Shown here in pieces: positions 30,519-35,415 of a stretch of 35,415 nt of DNA. The stretch is taken from contig JAAVXK010000089.1 in assembly GCA_022790615.1 (NCBI GenBank), positions 1-35,415 on the forward strand. The letters are read 5' to 3'. A program made the translations under genes and the position numbers. Below the pieces are notes generated by a model. It did not search any database and was not told the origin of the DNA. It worked only from the letters and a program-made list of their open reading frames with translations. Source of the stretch: Lachnospiraceae bacterium. GTDB lineage: Bacteria; Bacillota; Clostridia; Lachnospirales; Lachnospiraceae. The stretch's first letter is position 1. The number at the start of each line of letters is the position of its first letter.

Positions 30519-31784
30519 ATGGGTAAAAAATTATTGTTAAAGAAACCGCCGATGGGCTGGAATAGTTATGATTATTACGATACAACCGTAAATGAGGAGC
30601 AGATAAAAGCGAACGCGGATTACATGGCCCGTAATCTGAAAAAGTTTGGATGGGAATATATTGTTGTCGATATCGAATGGTACAGTTATGACGCGGGTAC
30701 GCAGCGCGACAGGCACCAGTATATTCCATTTTGGAAAGTTGAGATGGATGAATATTCGAGGCTTATGCCTTGTCCTGACAGATTTCCTTCATCTGCGGGT
30801 GGAAAAGGTTTCGGACCTCTGGCTGATTATGTACACAGCCTTGGACTTAAGTTCGGAATACATATTATGAGGGGTATTCCAAGGGCAGCCGCGCATGAAC
30901 ATACGGCAATCCTGGGCACTGACAGGACAGCGAATGAGATAGCGAATCCTTATTCGATATGTTACTGGAATCCTGACATGTACGGGGTTAACCCGGATGA
31001 TGAAGCGTCGCAGACATATTATAATTCTCTTATGGAGTTGTATGCTTCGTGGGGTGTGGATTTTATCAAATGCGACGATATATGCCGCATGGACGCCGCG
31101 TCTGCCAAAAAGGAGATAGAGATGCTTCACAAGGCTATCGAACTTTGTGGCAGGGACATTGTGCTCAGTCTTTCACCAGGGCCGGCTAAACCGGAACTGG
31201 CGGAGTTTTACAGGGACAATTCGGAAATGTGGAGAATAACGGATGATTTTTGGGACAAATGGGAGCTTCTTCTTAATATGTTTGAGCGCTGCAGGAACTG
31301 GCAGGAACATGTGATGGACGGAAGCTATCCCGACTGTGATATGCTGCCGCTGGGATATGTGGGCAAAGGATTCGGAAATGAGAGAAAGACAGCGTTTACA
31401 GAGGATGAACAGATTACGATGATGTCGTTGTGGTGCATATTCCGTTCGCCCCTTATGATTGGAGCAGAGCTGACAAAGCTGGACGAATATTCATTAAAGC
31501 TTCTAACCAATGAGAAAGCGCTTCATCTTCTTGAGAATTCTCACGGCGCCAGAGAAGTGTTTGCAGATGACAAAACAATCGTATGGATGTCGGATGACAA
31601 TAATGGAACGGATAAGTATGTTGCCATATTTAATATTTCAGAGAAGGAAATGGAAGTTAATATAAATAAGCTGTGCCAAATTTCCGGTGACGGAGAAGAA
31701 ATTTGGAGCGGCGAACCGGTTAAGATGGATGAAACTATACGTATATCAAAGCATGGTGCGGCGCTGGTTAAAATAACAGTGTGA
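30519..31784 (+). CDS. GH27 family alpha-galactosidase-like enzyme, cytoplasmic
   Basis: 421 residues with no signal peptide. It begins at once with the GH27 motif KPPMGWNSYDYYD. The barrel shows YIVVDIEWYS, GLKFGIHIMRGIPR, WGVDFIKCDDIC (nucleophile Asp186) and MWRITDDFWD (acid/base Asp243 of the RxSxD-type motif). Then come GYVGKGFGNERKTAFTEDEQ, WCIFRSPLMIGAEL and a beta-sandwich tail. GH27 enzymes release terminal alpha-galactose (a few act on beta-L-arabinopyranose or alpha-N-acetylgalactosamine). It would act on imported oligosaccharides released by the secreted neighbours. The ribosome site AAAGGA lies 12 bases before the start. Confidence 0.88.
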   Translation: MGKKLLLKKPPMGWNSYDYYDTTVNEEQIKANADYMARNLKKFGWEYIVVDIEWYSYDAGTQRDRHQYIPFWKVEMDEYSRLMPCPDRFPSSAGGKGFGPLADYVHSLGLKFGIHIMRGIPRAAAHEHTAILGTDRTANEIANPYSICYWNPDMYGVNPDDEASQTYYNSLMELYASWGVDFIKCDDICRMDAASAKKEIEMLHKAIELCGRDIVLSLSPGPAKPELAEFYRDNSEMWRITDDFWDKWELLLNMFERCRNWQEHVMDGSYPDCDMLPLGYVGKGFGNERKTAFTEDEQITMMSLWCIFRSPLMIGAELTKLDEYSLKLLTNEKALHLLENSHGAREVFADDKTIVWMSDDNNGTDKYVAIFNISEKEMEVNINKLCQISGDGEEIWSGEPVKMDETIRISKHGAALVKITV

Positions 31785-31851
31785 CAAAGCACGATGCAAT
31801 GCCGCTTAGAAAAACAGCATAACAAAGCACGATACGGCGCAAAAAACTTTA

Positions 31852-32661
31852 TTATAACGGCTTACAGTCTGTGCGGTACTGCGACGCAGTTTTTCCGGTG
31901 ATTCGTTTAAACTGCCGGCAAAAGTGTTCGGTGCTCTTGTAACCGCATATTTCGGCAATCTCTGCGATGGAGTAACTGCTTTGGATTATATAGTTTTTTG
32001 CGAGTTCTATGCGCTGCCGAAACACATCTTCCATGCAGGATATGCCGAATGTTTTTTTGTAGATGTTCTGCATATAACCGACGCTTATGTTAAGCTGCTT
32101 AGCCATATCGGGTACGGACCAGTCGTAGGCAGGGTTGCTCTGCATTTCAAATCGAATGTGATTGAGCGCGCCGGTTAAAGATGATTTTTCAGAAGTTATG
32201 CACTCGTTTATTTTATAAAATAAAAGATGAAAAAGGTGATTAATAGACTGTGAGCGGTGCTCGTTGTCAAAGCAGTTCTCAGTGGCAATCATATGGAATA
32301 GATGACTTATTATATCCTGGACATTAACCTGTATTGGCACCGCATAAGGCAGCGTCTGGTTGATAATGTACTGCTCGTCAGTTTTAAACATTACCCAATG
32401 GTTTACGAAAGGTTCGTTGCATGCACGGTAATCCCCCGGCGTCTGCGGGGGGAATATAATTATCTGGTTTGGCGGCATATAATTCCATATGCCGTCAATC
32501 ATTATTTCGGCTTCGCTAAGAGTATTAATGATTATCCAATAATCGTGGAAATCATCAATATGGCAAATGAAATCTGCGGGATGTTCGGCTATATAGCCGG
32601 CATGCATAGTTTTAAGCATAATAGTTTGTACGAATGCAAAGTGCCAGCATTTTCCTTTCAT
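31852..32661 (-). CDS. AraC family transcriptional regulator (AraC-2), divergent from the GH43 gene
   Basis: 269 residues on the minus strand, a paralog of AraC-1 over its full length. The N-terminal cupin half has IIFPPQTPGDYRACNEPFVNHWVMF. The C-terminal AraC domain has WSVPDMAKQLNISVGYMQNIYKK and IAEICGYKSTEHFCRQFKRI. The recognition helices differ from AraC-1, so the DNA sites need not be the same. The start is uncertain: an inner ATG at 32619 gives MLKTMHAGY, which lines up with the MIQTLHVGY start of AraC-1. Probably controls the divergent GH43 gene and itself. Confidence 0.9.
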   Translation of the reverse strand: MKGKCWHFAFVQTIMLKTMHAGYIAEHPADFICHIDDFHDYWIIINTLSEAEIMIDGIWNYMPPNQIIIFPPQTPGDYRACNEPFVNHWVMFKTDEQYIINQTLPYAVPIQVNVQDIISHLFHMIATENCFDNEHRSQSINHLFHLLFYKINECITSEKSSLTGALNHIRFEMQSNPAYDWSVPDMAKQLNISVGYMQNIYKKTFGISCMEDVFRQRIELAKNYIIQSSYSIAEIAEICGYKSTEHFCRQFKRITGKTASQYRTDCKPL

Positions 32662-33040
32662 ATTTTATCGTATCCACATCATCTCAGAATGTTGCGGTGC
32701 AAATCTTTGAAAATATCCCGGCAATGAAAATACACTTTTGGTGCTTTAATCAATAGAACAAATTATTGCCTGCCTATCATTATTGTAAACAGTCAAAAGA
32801 TGAAGTAAATTATAAAGATACGTTATCACATATATAAGAATACGTCAATTATGTATGGGTCTGTTGTGCATATTAGAATCCGTTAATTAATTGGTATGTA
32901 TACATCATTGAAAATGTCGTATAAAGGATGTTATTATATAATATATATCTATGATATTGCGAAATGACCGCATATATGGCTGATTTGACTTGTTATAATA
33001 ATTGGTCAATTGTGGCAATTAACTTAAGGGGGTAACCATT
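32662..33040. other. 379-base divergent regulatory region (AraC-2 / GH43)
   Basis: AT-rich and without a supportable gene. ATACGTTA (32818-32825) and ATACGTCA (32840-32847) form a 22-base-period direct repeat. It lies directly upstream of a minus-strand TATAAT (32814-32809) that could drive AraC-2. An extended -10 for GH43 lies at 32991-32999. Confidence 0.5.
32991..32999 (+). promoter_or_regulatory. Extended -10 promoter for the GH43 gene
   Basis: TGTTATAAT is a full extended -10 (TGnTATAAT) 41 bases before the GH43 start. No good -35 is seen at the matching distance, so an activator is likely needed. Confidence 0.5.
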
Positions 33041-35323
33041 ATGAGGTTAAGCAGAAAAAAGATAACTGACAGGGTCATATCCCTGTCGCTGGCTCTGGCG
33101 GTAGCATCGTCGGGCTGGGTGATTGCGCCTAAGGAAGCCGGCGCTGAGAATCCGATAATTCAGACGACGTACACCGCTGATCCTTCTCCGCTTGTTGTCG
33201 GAGACACTATGTATGTGTATACGACAAGGGATGAGCTGAAAGAACAGAAGTATGACGACTGGAGCTATATGAATGAATGGCGGTGCTATTCTACGAAGGA
33301 TATGATTAACTGGACGGATATGGGCCAGATTGCACATGCAGAGACATTTGACAAGGAAAGTAACAATCAGGAAAACTGGAGAGCGTGGGCGCAGCAGGTT
33401 GTAGCTATGCCGATACAGCAGGCAGGCGGAACATGGGAGACAAAGTATTTCCTGTTCGCTCCGTTTAACGGAACTAAAATTGACGTGGCCGTGGCGGACA
33501 ATCCGTGGGGCCCGTTCGAGGATGCTACTCCGGGCAAGTATCTCATAGACGGAGGCTGGGGAGGTGGAAATATAGACCCTACAGTCTATATTGAGGACCA
33601 CGGTAATCCGGACGACTATGCAAACTATGACGTATACCTGTACTGGGGCAATCCATACATTCGCTACTGTAAACTTACGAACGATATGCTCGACGTCGAC
33701 CCGGATACGAACGGCGACGGGATGCTGTCTGAAGAGGAGAATTCGCTTGACGCAAGATTTTCAAGGGATGATAATAAAATACTCGGCGAGGTAAGACCGG
33801 GCCTTCATAGCTGGGATATATACGGTGACGAGGGATATGAGTCGTTTGGAGAGCCGTCGCAGGGAAAGAATTCAACCGGAAAATTCCCTACTGAGCCGGA
33901 AGGGTCTGAGAGAAAGCGTTCGGCGTTCGAGGAGGGTCCATGGGTATTGAAGCATGACGATGGAAATCCTGATACCGACGATTATTTTATGTTCTTTGTA
34001 GGAGGAAGGACTCCGGGAGAGACGGTTGAGTATTCCACGGCGCCTACGCCGATAGGACCATGGACATACAGGGCCCTTCTCATGGACAGGGAAAACGGTT
34101 ATTCCTGTATTCACCCGGGCGTTGCAGAATTTAAGGGTAAAAATTACCTTTTCTATCTCAATGAAATGCTTGTGGGCGGAAACGGTTCAAACCGTTCCGT
34201 GTGTGTAAAGGAATTCACGTATGATGAAAATAATCTTGTAGTCAAGGAGACGGATGACAATACGAAGGCGTATATGGTTCAGGGCATGGAGGATGCGACT
34301 AAGGGTAAGTCATTTTTCAGCGTTGACCCTGTTGGAACACTGAATCCGTATGAACGGAATCAGGCCGAGACCATATGCTGGACGTCGAATCTTAACGGTC
34401 CGGAAGGCGGATTTAACGGAACCGGAAGAGGTGTTAAGACAAAGGCTAAAATGCAGTGTACAGACATAGATGAAGTTACGGGTAAAGAAGCTTTTTGGAA
34501 ATCAGCAGCGCTGTACGGAGTTGTTGTCACAGACATAGATAATGATGATTTCATAAAGGTGCGCGAGGTTGATTTTGGAAATGAAGGTCCGATAAAATTC
34601 ACGGTAAGCGCTGCCTGCGGAGAGGGAACGGAAGTTACGGACCCTGTACTTGATTCCGAGGGTAAGGAAAAGTTTAACCCGGAGGCTGCAACAGTCGGTG
34701 GAACGATTGAAATATGGACCGATTATGATTCAGACGATAAGAAACTGATTGGAAGCGTTCCTATAACTAATACGGGCGGAACAAATGAATACCGTGACTT
34801 TGCGATAGATATTAAGGAAAAGGTTACCGGCATTCATGATTTGCATTTTATATTTAAGGGATATGACGACACAAAGCTCTTTAATCTGGATACATGGCAG
34901 TTTGAGACAAAACAGGTGCAGCAGCAACCACAGCCGCAGCCTGATCAACCGTCTGCGCCTCCGGTGCAGCAGGTAACGCCTGGTCCCGTACCGTCAGCGG
35001 CGCCCGCGCCTGTACAGAATGATAATAATGTGAAGGTCAAAGCGCCGGTTATTAAATCGGCAAAAGCATCTTCAAATAAAGTGAAGCTTACGTATGGAAA
35101 GGTGAAAGGCGCGTCAGGGTATGTGGTGTACATGTCAAAATCAAAGAAGGGTAAGTTTTCCAAGAAAGCGACTGTAAAATCGGGAAAGACTACAAAGGTG
35201 ACAATAAAGAAGCTTAAAAAAGGCAGGACTTACTACTTTAAGATGAAAGCTTATAAAACCGTGAACGGAAAGAAAGTGTACAGTAAATTTTCAAAAGTTA
35301 AGAAAGCAGCCATACGTTCCTAA
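33041..35323 (+). CDS. Secreted GH43 arabinofuranosidase/xylosidase-type enzyme with CBM6 and Lys-rich Fn3-like domain
   Basis: 760 residues. A signal peptide (about 1-36) ends near EAGAENP. The GH43 five-bladed propeller (about 38-425) shows its likely triad: Asp47 (TADPSPLV), Asp179 (NIDPTVYIED) and Glu298 (FEEGPW). An EF-hand-like loop, DTNGDGMLSEEE (about 222-233), is inserted in the catalytic domain. A CBM6-like module (about 434-622) contains NPYERNQAETICW and ends FNLDTWQFE. A Gln/Pro linker (about 625-665) leads to an Fn3-like C-terminal domain (about 668-760) very rich in lysine. GH43-CBM6 enzymes remove arabinose or xylose from xylan. GGGGG precedes the start. No LPXTG is seen; the basic tail may hold the enzyme on the cell wall by charge. 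Confidence 0.87.
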   Translation: MRLSRKKITDRVISLSLALAVASSGWVIAPKEAGAENPIIQTTYTADPSPLVVGDTMYVYTTRDELKEQKYDDWSYMNEWRCYSTKDMINWTDMGQIAHAETFDKESNNQENWRAWAQQVVAMPIQQAGGTWETKYFLFAPFNGTKIDVAVADNPWGPFEDATPGKYLIDGGWGGGNIDPTVYIEDHGNPDDYANYDVYLYWGNPYIRYCKLTNDMLDVDPDTNGDGMLSEEENSLDARFSRDDNKILGEVRPGLHSWDIYGDEGYESFGEPSQGKNSTGKFPTEPEGSERKRSAFEEGPWVLKHDDGNPDTDDYFMFFVGGRTPGETVEYSTAPTPIGPWTYRALLMDRENGYSCIHPGVAEFKGKNYLFYLNEMLVGGNGSNRSVCVKEFTYDENNLVVKETDDNTKAYMVQGMEDATKGKSFFSVDPVGTLNPYERNQAETICWTSNLNGPEGGFNGTGRGVKTKAKMQCTDIDEVTGKEAFWKSAALYGVVVTDIDNDDFIKVREVDFGNEGPIKFTVSAACGEGTEVTDPVLDSEGKEKFNPEAATVGGTIEIWTDYDSDDKKLIGSVPITNTGGTNEYRDFAIDIKEKVTGIHDLHFIFKGYDDTKLFNLDTWQFETKQVQQQPQPQPDQPSAPPVQQVTPGPVPSAAPAPVQNDNNVKVKAPVIKSAKASSNKVKLTYGKVKGASGYVVYMSKSKKGKFSKKATVKSGKTTKVTIKKLKKGRTYYFKMKAYKTVNGKKVYSKFSKVKKAAIRS

Positions 35324-35415
35324 GCATCTTTTGGAAGCTTGTTAGAGCGTGTTTGAAAATTGCTTTCTGCCAGATGCGTTTCACACTTTGTGGGAGATTT
35401 GTGCCAAATGAGGAA
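35324..35415. other. Downstream flank at window end
   Basis: 92 bases after the GH43 stop. No complete terminator or gene was recognised. The stretch from 35347 (GAGCGTGTTTGAAAATTGC) has the look of sequence that recurs at mobile-element or repeat edges, but this cannot be supported from one copy. Confidence 0.2.

Noticed and set aside
31782-31840. ACAAAGCACGAT direct repeat after the GH27 gene
   Set aside because: Only two short copies in the convergent gap, without clear structure or T run; may be a leftover duplication.
35347-35415. Possible insertion-sequence edge at the right end of the window
   Set aside because: Only a vague resemblance; no inverted repeat, transposase frame or second copy is visible.

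Overview
The window looks like a chromosomal segment of a motile, Gram-positive, xylan-degrading member of the Lachnospiraceae (Butyrivibrio/Roseburia-like; species not assigned). Supporting signs are a fused SecDF, an HrcA/CIRCE-controlled dnaK operon, a FliY-type (CheC+FliN) motor switch protein, a YtvI-like membrane protein, a PdaC-like deacetylase, tRNA genes without an encoded CCA, strong AGGAGG ribosome sites, moderate-to-low GC, and large secreted polysaccharidases with PT-rich linkers.

Positions 1-6704 hold housekeeping genes, all on +: a 5'-cut YbaB/EbfC protein, a HAAS/DUF1700-like membrane protein, a tiny Asn/Ser repeat protein, a rhodanese, an RlmL/YpsC-like rRNA methyltransferase, a membrane-anchored amidase, an RdgB/HAM1 pyrophosphatase, a Sm_multidrug_ex membrane protein and a YtvI/AI-2E-type protein. 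Next come tRNA-Val and tRNA-Met behind a consensus promoter (6769-7083), a minus-strand PdaC-like deacetylase, and secDF (8985-11252).

Positions 11366-15030 form a small motility block: fliY and a PilZ gene read rightward and meet a FliK-like gene reading leftward at a shared terminator. The heat-shock operon hrcA-grpE-dnaK-dnaJ (15141-20234) starts at a sigma-A promoter overlapped downstream by a perfect CIRCE. It is followed by a soluble CZB-domain chemoreceptor and a protein of unknown function. The FliK-like gene, the chemoreceptor and the unknown gene share sigma-D-like promoters with a CGATAT -10 core, suggesting one motility regulon.

Positions 22621-35415 are an accessory carbohydrate locus. 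Two paralogous AraC-type regulators are each divergent from a secreted enzyme: AraC-1 from a 1770-residue GH98-CBM6/35-CBM22(x4)-CE1 protein, and AraC-2 from a GH43-CBM6-Fn3-like protein. Between them lie a PadR-DUF1048-DUF1048 operon and a cytoplasmic GH27 alpha-galactosidase. The domain set (xylan-binding CBM22, GH98, feruloyl/acetyl-xylan esterase, GH43 arabinofuranosidase/xylosidase, alpha-galactosidase) suggests stepwise breakdown of a heavily decorated, possibly galactosylated, arabinoxylan. The GH98 promoter has a 21-bp-period pair of AraC-like half-sites directly against its -35. This locus is the most novel part of the window. All functions are inferred from sequence reading; no database search was run.
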